From JAQVXR01 sp050945755 (lineage in GTDB: Bacteria > Bacillota > Dehalobacteriia > Dehalobacteriales > Dehalobacteriaceae), in the NCBI GenBank assembly GCA_050945755.1, contig JBMNTN010000016.1, positions 1-37,611 of the forward strand: 37,611 nt of DNA, written 5' to 3'. The position numbers and the translations under genes were made by a program. Of this stretch, positions 23,656-31,538 are shown piece by piece. Under the pieces are notes generated by a model, which saw only the letters and a list, made by a program, of their open reading frames with translations, did not search any database and had not been told where the DNA came from. Each line of letters begins with the position of its first letter. Positions within the stretch are counted from its first letter, which is position 1.

Positions 23656-24834
23656 TCACCGTTTGTAAAAAGCTGTGCCAAACTCATGGAGGGCATCATA
23701 AAAGGCAACAATATTTTCTACGGGGACGTCCCTTTGGATGTTGTGAACTGACGAAACAACCAAACCGCCGCCGGGCGCCAAATCATTGATCCTTCTTTTA
23801 ACCTCTTCCCGGATCTCTTCAGGTCCTTTTCTTACCAGGACATGCTGGCTATCGCATGCCGCGCCCCAGAAGCTCAGTTTGTCTCCAAAATCTTTCTTTA
23901 GCGCTGCCGTGTCTTCCAAGCCATTGCACGTCACCTGGACAGGATTCCAGGCATCTATGCCGATTTCAATCAAGTCGGGTAGGAAATCCCGCACTGCCCC
24001 GTCACAATGATAGACTATCTTCACATCAGCTTTAGATTTAATAAATGAAGCGACTTTTGCATGAAACGGTTTGATCATCTCCCGGTACATCTTGGGATTA
24101 ATCAAAGGATACTGCTGAGTTCCCAGGTCGTCGGACATCACAACTACCTGCACATATTTCCCAACCTCATTCAAGAGGGCATCCCACTGGCCAATTTGAA
24201 ACTGGGTGACCTTCTCAAGTAGAGTTGTTACTAGTTCCGGTTCAGAAACCATTTTGATAAAGAATTCTTCATATCCCATTATCCACTGGCAGGGCGCATA
24301 TATGCCCCCGCCCAAGGCACCGTTGGCCACTAAAGCATACCCGGTGTTTTCAAAAATTTCTTTGGCTTTTTCTTTTAACCCTGCAACCCTCCACGGTTCA
24401 TACGGATCAGGCCAGGGGAATTTCTCAATATCATCCATAGTAGCACCCAATAACGGAGGCGATACAGGGTCGAAATACAAACCTCCAAAGGGACACTTCC
24501 ATTTCATACCCCAGTCAATGTCTGGATACCACATATCCCCGTTTTCTTCCTTAACCAGCTTGACCCTACTGTCAACAAGTCCCTGTAAATAGATAGGGTA
24601 ACAATCCGCCTTAAAGCGCTCTCTGATATATTCATCAACAAATACAGACTGGGAATTGATATTGGAAATCACGACCCGATCATTCTTGTAACCTAAATAA
24701 TCTTTCAGGTTCTTATAGGCATCACGGTGCATTGTCGTTAAATTGTAGATCCCGCCGATGTCAACCGGAACCCGGTCAGTTTCCTGATGGTTTAATGCCC
24801 GGACGACTCTTTCTCTGGATGTCATTACTGCCAT
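23656..24834 (-). CDS. Uroporphyrinogen-decarboxylase-fold protein (URO-D/methyltransferase superfamily)
   Basis: The 392-residue protein has the URO-D TIM-barrel pattern, beginning MTSRERVVRALNHQETDRVPVDIGG and ending SSVHNIQRDVPVENIVAFYDALHEFG. The superfamily includes heme-pathway decarboxylases and zinc corrinoid methyltransferases such as MtaA. The N-terminal arginine pattern of true HemE is absent, so heme synthesis is unlikely. The zinc motif HxCG of the methyltransferases is HCDG here (His276, Asp278), with Cys327 in GAACDSQ as a possible third ligand. It could act on a methylated or decarboxylatable intermediate of the operon's pathway. No corrinoid protein is encoded nearby. Start: first ATG, preceded by AAGGGAAG. 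Confidence 0.85.
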   Translation of the reverse strand: MAVMTSRERVVRALNHQETDRVPVDIGGIYNLTTMHRDAYKNLKDYLGYKNDRVVISNINSQSVFVDEYIRERFKADCYPIYLQGLVDSRVKLVKEENGDMWYPDIDWGMKWKCPFGGLYFDPVSPPLLGATMDDIEKFPWPDPYEPWRVAGLKEKAKEIFENTGYALVANGALGGGIYAPCQWIMGYEEFFIKMVSEPELVTTLLEKVTQFQIGQWDALLNEVGKYVQVVVMSDDLGTQQYPLINPKMYREMIKPFHAKVASFIKSKADVKIVYHCDGAVRDFLPDLIEIGIDAWNPVQVTCNGLEDTAALKKDFGDKLSFWGAACDSQHVLVRKGPEEIREEVKRRINDLAPGGGLVVSSVHNIQRDVPVENIVAFYDALHEFGTAFYKR

Positions 24835-24936
24835 CTTATTCTTCCCTTCTTAATTACTATTTTGCAGTGGCTATTTGTTTTAGGATGCAATTTGTTGTAA
24901 AAAAGTAGCATCACATAAACTATCTTGGATACCACA

Positions 24937-25899
24937 TTACTTTTTTAGAACTTCACTGTTTACTACATATCTGGGTTTACGTTCCGCCAGGCAATCGACA
25001 ATACCCTGGGCAGACTGGGTGGCCATAGCAACTAAAGCCTCATCTGTCAGGGCTGCATTATGAGGAGAAAGCAGGATGTTGTCCAATTCAAAAAGGGGAT
25101 TATCCGCCTGCGGCGGCTCCTGTTCAAAGACATCAACAGCCGCTCCTTTGATCATGCCGGTTTTAAGTGCCTGATAAAGAGCATTCTGGTCAACAACTCC
25201 GCCCCGTGAAACATCCACCAGGTATGAGCTATTTTTCATTTGCTTAAATTCATTTTCTCCTATCATCCCCCGTGTGCTGTCCATCAAAGGAACGTGAACG
25301 GAAATAAAATCGGCGTCAGCCATAACCTCTTCCATCCGATCCACTGGTTTTATCCCCGCATCTTCAATGATCCTTCGGTCAGCATAAGGATCATATCCCA
25401 ACAGGTTGACGTCTAAACCTTTGAGTTTTTTGGCCAAGAGAATTCCGATTTTCCCCAGGCCGATAATGCCTACTTTTTTTCCCTTAAGTTCCACCAGATT
25501 AACCTTGGTTCGTAACGCAAAGTTACCCTGCCTCACTTCTTTATCCATTTCAAGAAAATTTTTAGACAAAGCCATTACCATAGCAAATGCATGTTCGGCA
25601 ACAGCATTAATATTAGCCTCGGGAGCATTAACAACCAGAACCTTTTTCTCTGTTGCAACCTTAACATCAATGTTATCCACACCAATTCCATGCTTGGCAA
25701 TGACTTTCAGGTGCGGTGCATTTCTGATAAAGTCACCGGAAATTTTCGCAATACGGATCAAAACACCATCACATTTGGCTGCCTCTTCCATTAATTTTTC
25801 AGGCTTAAGTTCCCATCCTTTTATTACTTCCAGTTGGGCTGCTTCTAAAATATTCAAGCCATCCTGATGGATAGGTTCCAACACACAAACCTTTCTCAC
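24937..25899 (-). CDS. D-2-hydroxyacid dehydrogenase (phosphoglycerate dehydrogenase-like)
   Basis: The 320-residue NAD-dependent enzyme has the Rossmann motif VGIIGLGKIG (about 143-152) and the catalytic set Arg232 (DVSRGGVVD), Glu261 (DVFEQEP) and His280 (LSPHNAA). It lacks the C-terminal ACT domain of many SerA proteins, and its setting in a catabolic operon argues for oxidation or reduction of a 2-hydroxy/2-oxo acid rather than serine synthesis. TAGGAG precedes the ATG. The gaps on both sides (about 100 bases) are longer than elsewhere in the operon; the upstream one holds a CCGATGAT/ATCATCGG stem (25950-25986). Confidence 0.9.
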   Translation of the reverse strand: MRKVCVLEPIHQDGLNILEAAQLEVIKGWELKPEKLMEEAAKCDGVLIRIAKISGDFIRNAPHLKVIAKHGIGVDNIDVKVATEKKVLVVNAPEANINAVAEHAFAMVMALSKNFLEMDKEVRQGNFALRTKVNLVELKGKKVGIIGLGKIGILLAKKLKGLDVNLLGYDPYADRRIIEDAGIKPVDRMEEVMADADFISVHVPLMDSTRGMIGENEFKQMKNSSYLVDVSRGGVVDQNALYQALKTGMIKGAAVDVFEQEPPQADNPLFELDNILLSPHNAALTDEALVAMATQSAQGIVDCLAERKPRYVVNSEVLKK

Positions 25900-26005
25900 A
25901 TGACCAACTCCTTAGGAGAAATCATTGTAGTAAATCTATTTAGCTGCATCCGATGATACCCAGCGAAATAATTTGAGCATCATCGGTCCTGTCAAAATCA
26001 GTCTA

Positions 26006-26923
26006 TTATTTCAACTGCCCCTTGGAATCATGATCCTGATCGTACTGGATACTAGCGGCGCCTTGATATCCTATCGGATTTCGGAACCCCAAAGGATTGA
26101 TACCGCAAGGGTACTTGTCACAAATCTCTTTGATCAGTTGGCAATAAAGGTCAACAGTTGTTTCCACAATTTCCTTACCCTTTTCTACCGTAGCATTGGT
26201 AGGATCACCGATCACCCCGTTTTCCAGATCATCCTTCTCAGGCAGAGCAAAGGTACCTTCGAAATGATACATTGTGCCGGGAGTGGGAACTTGTCCGGGA
26301 GCAATTTTCCATTTGCTGTCCAGCAAAGGAGTGCCGCCACCGGCAACTGCATATTTCATATTGACAAATTCCGGATAGAGATAAAGGGCCAAAGAAGTCT
26401 CTGCCTCATCCGCGTGCCACATATAATCTTTCAGGACTTTTTTATTATCCCGGAGGAAATCATACCAGGTAGAGGCTAAAGTGAAATAACCTTCAATACC
26501 CAATTCATGAGTGGCAACGATCATTGAAGAAACCTGACCATGAGCAGAAATGATAAGGAACTTATTAAATCCGGCTACAGCTGCACCGCGAACAATGTCC
26601 TTGAGCAGCATAATATGGGTTTGATAGGTCAGCGGAATTGTACCGGGCATCCCCCAATGATGATGGGGATGAGAACCGTACATAGGACAGGGTAAAAGCA
26701 TAGCACCGGACCTTTCGGCAACCTTTTGGGCGATACCGATAGCATTAAAAGTGTCTGCTCCGCAGGGGCAATGGGGACCGTGCTGCTCAATAGCACCGAT
26801 AGGCAAAATAGCTACATCACAGACTTCCTTGGCATAATCAATATTAACCCGCGCCGCATTTTCATGGAACCAGATGGAATCTCTTTTGTTTAGCTTGAAT
26901 TCAGTTTGTTCAGGTGCTTTCAT
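26006..26923 (-). CDS. Creatininase-family amidohydrolase
   Basis: The 305-residue metal-dependent hydrolase shows PIGAIEQHGPHCPCGADT, supplying Glu46, His48 and Asp57 as metal ligands, and ISAHG with His128; DEAETS (about 172-177) is the usual acidic C-terminal site. The family includes creatininase, formamide hydrolases in riboflavin/F420 synthesis and MftE. The canonical GHGGN loop reads SAHGQV here, so the substrate probably differs from well-studied members. Ring-amide or lactone-like opening in the pathway is possible but unproven. GGGAGG precedes the ATG. Confidence 0.88.
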   Translation of the reverse strand: MKAPEQTEFKLNKRDSIWFHENAARVNIDYAKEVCDVAILPIGAIEQHGPHCPCGADTFNAIGIAQKVAERSGAMLLPCPMYGSHPHHHWGMPGTIPLTYQTHIMLLKDIVRGAAVAGFNKFLIISAHGQVSSMIVATHELGIEGYFTLASTWYDFLRDNKKVLKDYMWHADEAETSLALYLYPEFVNMKYAVAGGGTPLLDSKWKIAPGQVPTPGTMYHFEGTFALPEKDDLENGVIGDPTNATVEKGKEIVETTVDLYCQLIKEICDKYPCGINPLGFRNPIGYQGAASIQYDQDHDSKGQLK

Positions 26924-26996
26924 GTTTAAATTACCTCCCTAAAATGACTATTTAATATAATAGCTATTTACTTTTTCCTAATCCCTTTCAGAGTTG

Positions 26997-27842
26997 CTAG
27001 AATTTATAAAGAGCTTCCGCATCTCCCAGCGTCTTAAACCTTTCGTCAAATCGAATCTTATAGATTTTTTCCTTTCCGGCCAGACCCCAGAGGAGATACT
27101 CAGTGCAACCCGGAGCAGCAAGAGAAGTGTGATACCCTTCAGCCAGCGCTACAGCATAGTCATCACCATCAATAACATTTACTTCATCCCATTTTTCTTC
27201 AACACCGTATGAATGCTGGAGAACATAAGCTCCCTCTGGGCCGTTCAATTTGAAGGAAAAAATTTCATCCAATGGGTACTCTTTTTCAGTATTAAAATCA
27301 TGCCTATGTGCCGGAAACCCGATCCAACCGCCGGGTACGGAAACGGATTCCCCCACGATCAACTTTTTTGTTATCTGGTCATTATGTTCGCCAGGAGGTC
27401 CGAAGACAAATCGGAATTTACGCTTAAAATTTAGGTCTCCCGGAACGCCTTCTTCCACGTCTTCCGGACGGCAGAAAAACGGTGCGTTACCTTCCTCGCA
27501 CGGCGCTGAGAAAACACGCGCCTCCATGCCGTTTTTACTTTCCAGTGAGACTTTGCTTCCCGGAGGAAGATAGATGGCAAAAGGTTTTTCATCAAAAACG
27601 CTACTGCGTGTCCCCTTCAGTCCTTCAAATGCCATTTTGCCGTCCCATTCAACTGATATCATAAAATCGCCATTCTGCAACACGACAGCAATTTCTTCCC
27701 CACTAACTTCAAAGTTTAATTTATCCTGTGCCTCAAGTAAAATGCGTCCGAATCCCAAATTTTTCAAATTAGAATTATCAGCAGTTATTACTTTTTCGTA
27801 CCCCGGTTTTCCCATAAACCGATGAACGCTGGTATGCTTCAT
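26997..27842 (-). CDS. IolB/KduI-like 5-deoxy-glucuronate isomerase family protein
   Basis: The 281-residue double-cupin protein matches the IolB pattern: VGESVSVPGGWIGFPAHRHD, LDEIFSFKLNGPEGAYVLQHSYG, then VALAEGYHTSLAAPGCTEYLLWGLAG. The histidines of HRHD, the Glu of LDEIF and the His of GYHT form the expected metal site. IolB isomerises 5-deoxy-glucuronate in inositol breakdown, but no other iol gene is here, so a related uronate-type substrate is more likely. It is the first gene of the eight-gene operon, with GGAGGTTGGAGG before the ATG and a sigma-54 promoter 58 bases upstream. Confidence 0.88.
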   Translation of the reverse strand: MKHTSVHRFMGKPGYEKVITADNSNLKNLGFGRILLEAQDKLNFEVSGEEIAVVLQNGDFMISVEWDGKMAFEGLKGTRSSVFDEKPFAIYLPPGSKVSLESKNGMEARVFSAPCEEGNAPFFCRPEDVEEGVPGDLNFKRKFRFVFGPPGEHNDQITKKLIVGESVSVPGGWIGFPAHRHDFNTEKEYPLDEIFSFKLNGPEGAYVLQHSYGVEEKWDEVNVIDGDDYAVALAEGYHTSLAAPGCTEYLLWGLAGKEKIYKIRFDERFKTLGDAEALYKF

Positions 27843-27899
27843 TTTTCCTCCAACCTCCTGCTTATTGTCAAGATTAAATTCAGATTAATTAACATACTT

Positions 27900-27915
27900 T
27901 GCAATTTTTATGCCA
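27900..27915 (-). promoter_or_regulatory. Sigma-54 promoter of the eight-gene aldolase/AOR operon
   Basis: On the minus strand TTGGCATAAAAATTGCA has GG and GC exactly 10 bases apart and matches TGGCAC-N5-TTGCA with one mismatch. It is 58 bases before the IolB-like start, in the divergent gap shared with the sigma-54 activator. Confidence 0.82.
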
Positions 27916-27992
27916 ACAAAAAACATAGCGAGAGTTTATTCACTTACACGTATTTACACAAGGAATTTTTAGATTCCCTAGAAATACCCTTA

Positions 27993-28021
27993 TTGCATTG
28001 ATTACGATTTTCATCTATAAT
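27993..28021 (+). promoter_or_regulatory. Sigma-A promoter of the sigma-54 activator gene
   Basis: TTGCAT (27993-27998), a 17-base spacer and a full-consensus TATAAT (28016-28021) precede the TTG start at 28081. The spacer and -10 box lie inside the conserved element at 27999-28037, so binding of the activator there would block its own transcription. Confidence 0.7.
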
Positions 28022-28037
28022 ATGATATAATTCATCA
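27999..28037. promoter_or_regulatory. Upstream activating element, copy 1
   Basis: The 39-base element begins TGATTACGATTTTCATC and ends ATTCATCA. About 30 of 39 positions agree with the element at 32960-32998 before dctP. It lies 85-120 bases upstream of the operon's sigma-54 promoter, the usual distance for enhancer-binding proteins. Confidence 0.7.
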
Positions 28038-28080
28038 ATTAGCTTTTAATCAAATAAAAAACGTCTGGAGGCAATATATT

Positions 28081-29529
28081 TTGACAGGTTCATCACAAAA
28101 GGTAAAAAAATTCTCCTTGTCCCCTTTAAAAATTTCTCCGGAAGCTATTTTGGAATCGTCGTATGACGGCATCTGGATAACAGACGGAAAAGGATACGTA
28201 GTTTATACAAATGAAGCCTGGGAAAGAATTACCGGTATCAGCAGAGAAGAAGTAATCGGCAAAGCGACTGAAGAACTATTGGAGAAAAAATTGTTTTCAG
28301 ATTCAGTTACTCTCTCAGTTTTAGATAATAAAAAAAGAGTCACCATGATGCTGTACAACTACAAAACAAATAAGCAAACCCTCACCACCGGTAATCCTAT
28401 TTTTGATAAAGACGGAAACATAGAATACATTGTTAATAATGTCCGTGATATCACAGACCTTACCACACTAAAAGAAAAGTTAGAGAAAAAGGACCAGTTA
28501 ATAGATCTACAAAATACAGAATTATCGCACCTGCGCACTAAATTATCTCTTCACAATGATCTTGTCTTTACCAGTCACGAAATGAATCAAATTATTGATT
28601 TGGCAGTAAGAGTGGCCAGTTTTGATTGCACGGTTCTCGTTCAGGGGGAATCAGGCGTAGGAAAAGGAATCATTACCAAAGCTATTGTTAAAAACAGCAC
28701 CAGGAAAGACGGGCCTTTTGTGAAAATCGACTGCGGCGCCATACCTGCAAACCTTCTGGAATCAGAATTGTTCGGCTATGAAAAAGGCGCCTTTACAGGA
28801 GCTGATAGCAAAGGAAAGAAGGGCATGTTTGAACTGGCTAATAAGGGCACTGTTTTTCTTGATGAAATTGGCGAGTTGCCTCTTAGCCTACAGGTAAAAC
28901 TCCTTCATGCCATTCAGGAAAAAGAAATTAAACGTGTCGGCGGAACCAACCCAATTCCTCTGGATATTCGGATCATTGCCGCCACCAACAAAAATCTTGA
29001 AGAAATGGTGTCAAAGGGAGAATTCCGCGAGGATCTTTTTTTCCGTCTAAATGTGGTTACTCTTACGATCCCTCCATTACGGCAGCGGGCGGAGGACATT
29101 CCCATTCTCTGCAGTCATTTTCTTAAACACTATAATCAAAAACATGCACAGAATAAATCACTTTCTCACGAAACCATTAGCTTCCTCATAAATTATTCGT
29201 GGCCAGGAAATGTCCGTGAGCTTCAAAATCTAATGGAAAACCTTGTAATTATTACTCCAGACCAGTTAATCCGTCCAAAACATCTTCCGGAAAAAATGCG
29301 TGCGGAATGCAACAATTCCCAATCACAGATTGAGATAAACGGTATCGTTCCTTTGAAAAATGCTGTCAGAATATTAGAAGAAACATTAATTCAAAAGGCC
29401 ATGACAAAATATAAAACGACGAGAAAAGCGGCCGCCGCCTTGGGCATTAATCAATCAACACTAGTAAAAAAATACCAGACCCTTGGTATTAAGTTTGACC
29501 GCCGGCCTGGCTTAGATGAACAGGAGTAA
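28081..29529 (+). CDS. PAS-domain sigma-54-dependent activator
   Basis: The 482-residue enhancer-binding protein has a PAS domain (about 18-130), a coiled-coil linker (127-157), an AAA+ domain and a C-terminal Fis/TyrR-like helix-turn-helix (about 443-467). The AAA+ motifs are Walker A GESGVGKG (189-196), the sigma-54 contact loop GAFTGA (236-241), Walker B GTVFLDEIGE (256-265) and WPGNVREL (374-381). There is no receiver domain, so a small molecule sensed by PAS, probably the substrate or an intermediate, should trigger it. The start is TTG 28081, nine bases after TGGAGG. It diverges from the eight-gene operon and is the obvious regulator of the sigma-54 promoters nearby. Confidence 0.95.
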   Translation: MTGSSQKVKKFSLSPLKISPEAILESSYDGIWITDGKGYVVYTNEAWERITGISREEVIGKATEELLEKKLFSDSVTLSVLDNKKRVTMMLYNYKTNKQTLTTGNPIFDKDGNIEYIVNNVRDITDLTTLKEKLEKKDQLIDLQNTELSHLRTKLSLHNDLVFTSHEMNQIIDLAVRVASFDCTVLVQGESGVGKGIITKAIVKNSTRKDGPFVKIDCGAIPANLLESELFGYEKGAFTGADSKGKKGMFELANKGTVFLDEIGELPLSLQVKLLHAIQEKEIKRVGGTNPIPLDIRIIAATNKNLEEMVSKGEFREDLFFRLNVVTLTIPPLRQRAEDIPILCSHFLKHYNQKHAQNKSLSHETISFLINYSWPGNVRELQNLMENLVIITPDQLIRPKHLPEKMRAECNNSQSQIEINGIVPLKNAVRILEETLIQKAMTKYKTTRKAAAALGINQSTLVKKYQTLGIKFDRRPGLDEQE

Positions 29530-29544
29530 GATTTATTTCCCGTA

Positions 29545-30834
29545 TTAGACATTTAAATTCATTAATCTTGGTAAAGTAAGAGAGATCTCCGGAATATATG
29601 TCACTAGGGCAATAACAATGATCATTAAAATTATCCAGGGGACTATTCCCTTTACAAGAAGATCAAACTTCAGACCGCTTATTTGGCTTGCCATAAATAA
29701 ATCTGCTCCCACCGGAGGTGTAATAAACCCGGTAATCAGGTTCATAATCATAATCATACCAAAATGGATAGGATTAACTCCCAATTGTATTACGATAGGC
29801 AATAGAATTGGAGTAAGCAAAATTATGGCGGCGTTAGTTTCCATAAAAGTACCAACAATAAGCAACAATACATTTATCAGCAACAATATTACTATTTTAT
29901 TGGAAGTTATGCTTAAAATAGCATTGGAGATTTCAACAGGTACCTGTGTAATGGTAAGGATATGTCCGAAACCTGTTGATACACCAATAATCGTCAAAAC
30001 TGGAGCACAAATTAATGTTGCATTAAAAGCAAGAAATGGCAATTCGTTGAATTTAACTTCTTTATAAACAAAAATGCTTAAGATAATACCATAAACGCAT
30101 GCAACAGCAGCAGCCTCAGTAGGGGTAAATATTCCTTTGTAGATACCTCCCAAAACTATTGCAGGTATGGACAGTGGGAAAATGGCTTCAATACAGATCT
30201 TCAATGCCTCTTTAGTCGAGTATCTGTGAGTAGTACCCTCATAACCATGTTTCTTTGCAAAAATAATGGTATAAATCGTAAAAACACCGGCAACTAACAA
30301 ACCTGGTCCTATTGCTGCCGAAAACATGGAAATTACGGACACACCCGCAGTTACTGCAAAAACTATCTGAATAACGCTTGGCGGTATTAATGCCCCCATT
30401 CCTCCTGATGCAGCAATAAGCGACGTAGCAAAGACTTTGGAATATTTATTCGCAACCATTGCGGGTATCATAATAGCGCCAACAGCAGCAACAGTTGCAG
30501 ATCCCGTGCCTGCTATAGCAGCAAAAAACAAACATGTGACAATTGAAACAATTCCCAAACCACCGGTTAACTTGCCTAAAAAGAGCTCTGAAAAATTTAA
30601 TAGACGTTTAGACACACCGCCATAGGCCATAATAGTTCCGGCAAATGTAAATAAGGGAACTGCCATTAAAGGGAAGGAGTTAAGAGCCTGAATCATTGCT
30701 TGTGTAAAAGCATCAATGCTAATTGGATTAGATATCCAAATTGTAAAAATAGAAGCTAAACCCAGTGATATTGCAATAGGAACAGATAAGATTAGGAATA
30801 TTAATAAGCCTCCAAATAGTAGCGCAGATATCAT
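29545..30834 (-). CDS. dctM: TRAP transporter large permease (DctM)
   Basis: The 429-residue protein has about 12 hydrophobic segments and DctM marks such as FPLMAVPLFTFAGTIMAYGGVSKRLLNF, TGSATVAAVGAIMIP and FITPPVGADLF. It forms the Na+-coupled translocation channel together with DctQ. AAGGAGGAG lies before the ATG, and only two bases separate it from the dctQ stop. It ends 15 bases from the converging activator gene, with no clear terminator. TRAP systems carry carboxylates, including uronates and other sugar acids. Confidence 0.95.
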   Translation of the reverse strand: MISALLFGGLLIFLILSVPIAISLGLASIFTIWISNPISIDAFTQAMIQALNSFPLMAVPLFTFAGTIMAYGGVSKRLLNFSELFLGKLTGGLGIVSIVTCLFFAAIAGTGSATVAAVGAIMIPAMVANKYSKVFATSLIAASGGMGALIPPSVIQIVFAVTAGVSVISMFSAAIGPGLLVAGVFTIYTIIFAKKHGYEGTTHRYSTKEALKICIEAIFPLSIPAIVLGGIYKGIFTPTEAAAVACVYGIILSIFVYKEVKFNELPFLAFNATLICAPVLTIIGVSTGFGHILTITQVPVEISNAILSITSNKIVILLLINVLLLIVGTFMETNAAIILLTPILLPIVIQLGVNPIHFGMIMIMNLITGFITPPVGADLFMASQISGLKFDLLVKGIVPWIILMIIVIALVTYIPEISLTLPRLMNLNV

Positions 30835-30836
30835 GA

Positions 30837-31445
30837 CTAAGCATCTCCTCCTTTTTGCATAACATACTTATCTGGTTTTGCTTCATTCTTTTTCCTGTCT
30901 TTTAAGAAAGATAATAAGTTTAACTCATTAAAATAAACACCCATTACGTTTTCAAATCGCTCTATAGGTTCATTAAAGTTTTTTATTTTCCAAATAACTC
31001 CTTGAGCAACTCTAATTATCATTAGCAATAATCCAATTAACCCAGCACCATAAAGAAAGTTCATCGAAATGTTAACCGAAATTGCTTTATCACCAAACTC
31101 GGCAACCTCACGAACAAGCTTTGTTGCAGAAATAAACATAACAACAGAAAATAATAAGAAAAACAAATCTGCAACTATTGAAATATACTTTTCGATTTTT
31201 CGGCCAAACAATTGGGAAAAAAATCTTACCTTGATATGCCTTTGATTTCTGGTAGCATAAGAAATAGCAAAATACATTAACCAGACAAAGATAAATCTAC
31301 AAATTTCTTCCGCCCATGAGAAACCGCCGTCAGCAAAAGTTCTTAATAAAATTTGAACCGTAAGTAATAGAAGCAACGAATAAAACAGCCCTATCATCAT
31401 CACCGGTTCAAAATTTGCTTCCAGCTTTAAAAAAAGCTTTTTCAC
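30837..31445 (-). CDS. dctQ: TRAP transporter small permease (DctQ)
   Basis: The 202-residue protein has the four-segment DctQ layout: LLLLTVQILLRTF, then FSWAEEICRFIFVWLMYFAISYATRNQRHIKVRFF, the diagnostic central pattern. The start is GTG 31445 with GGGGTGGGCGGA before it. It follows dctP after 93 bases that hold a 16-base hairpin. The charged tail after residue 165 is longer than in many DctQ proteins. Confidence 0.92.
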   Translation of the reverse strand: MKKLFLKLEANFEPVMMIGLFYSLLLLLTVQILLRTFADGGFSWAEEICRFIFVWLMYFAISYATRNQRHIKVRFFSQLFGRKIEKYISIVADLFFLLFSVVMFISATKLVREVAEFGDKAISVNISMNFLYGAGLIGLLLMIIRVAQGVIWKIKNFNEPIERFENVMGVYFNELNLLSFLKDRKKNEAKPDKYVMQKGGDA

Positions 31446-31484
31446 ATCCGCCCACCCCTTTTTAAAGCACCTTGTAAAGAGTGA

Positions 31485-31520
31485 GAATGTTAGCGTTTAG
31501 CCAACTAAACGCCAACATTC
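31485..31520 (-). other. Intercistronic hairpin between dctP and dctQ
   Basis: GAATGTTAGCGTTTAG (31485-31500) pairs with the arm at 31505-31520 at 15 of 16 positions around the loop CCAA. No T-run follows on the minus strand, so it more likely protects the dctP message or reduces read-through than fully terminates, allowing more receptor than permease. Confidence 0.7.
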
Positions 31521-31538
31521 TTCTACTATTACTAAAAA

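Noticed and set aside
24937..25899. Serine biosynthesis SerA
   Set aside because: No ACT domain, no serC or serB nearby, and a catabolic operon context.
26997..27842. Inositol catabolism operon
   Set aside because: Only an IolB-like gene is present; iolC, iolD, iolE and iolG-type neighbours are absent.
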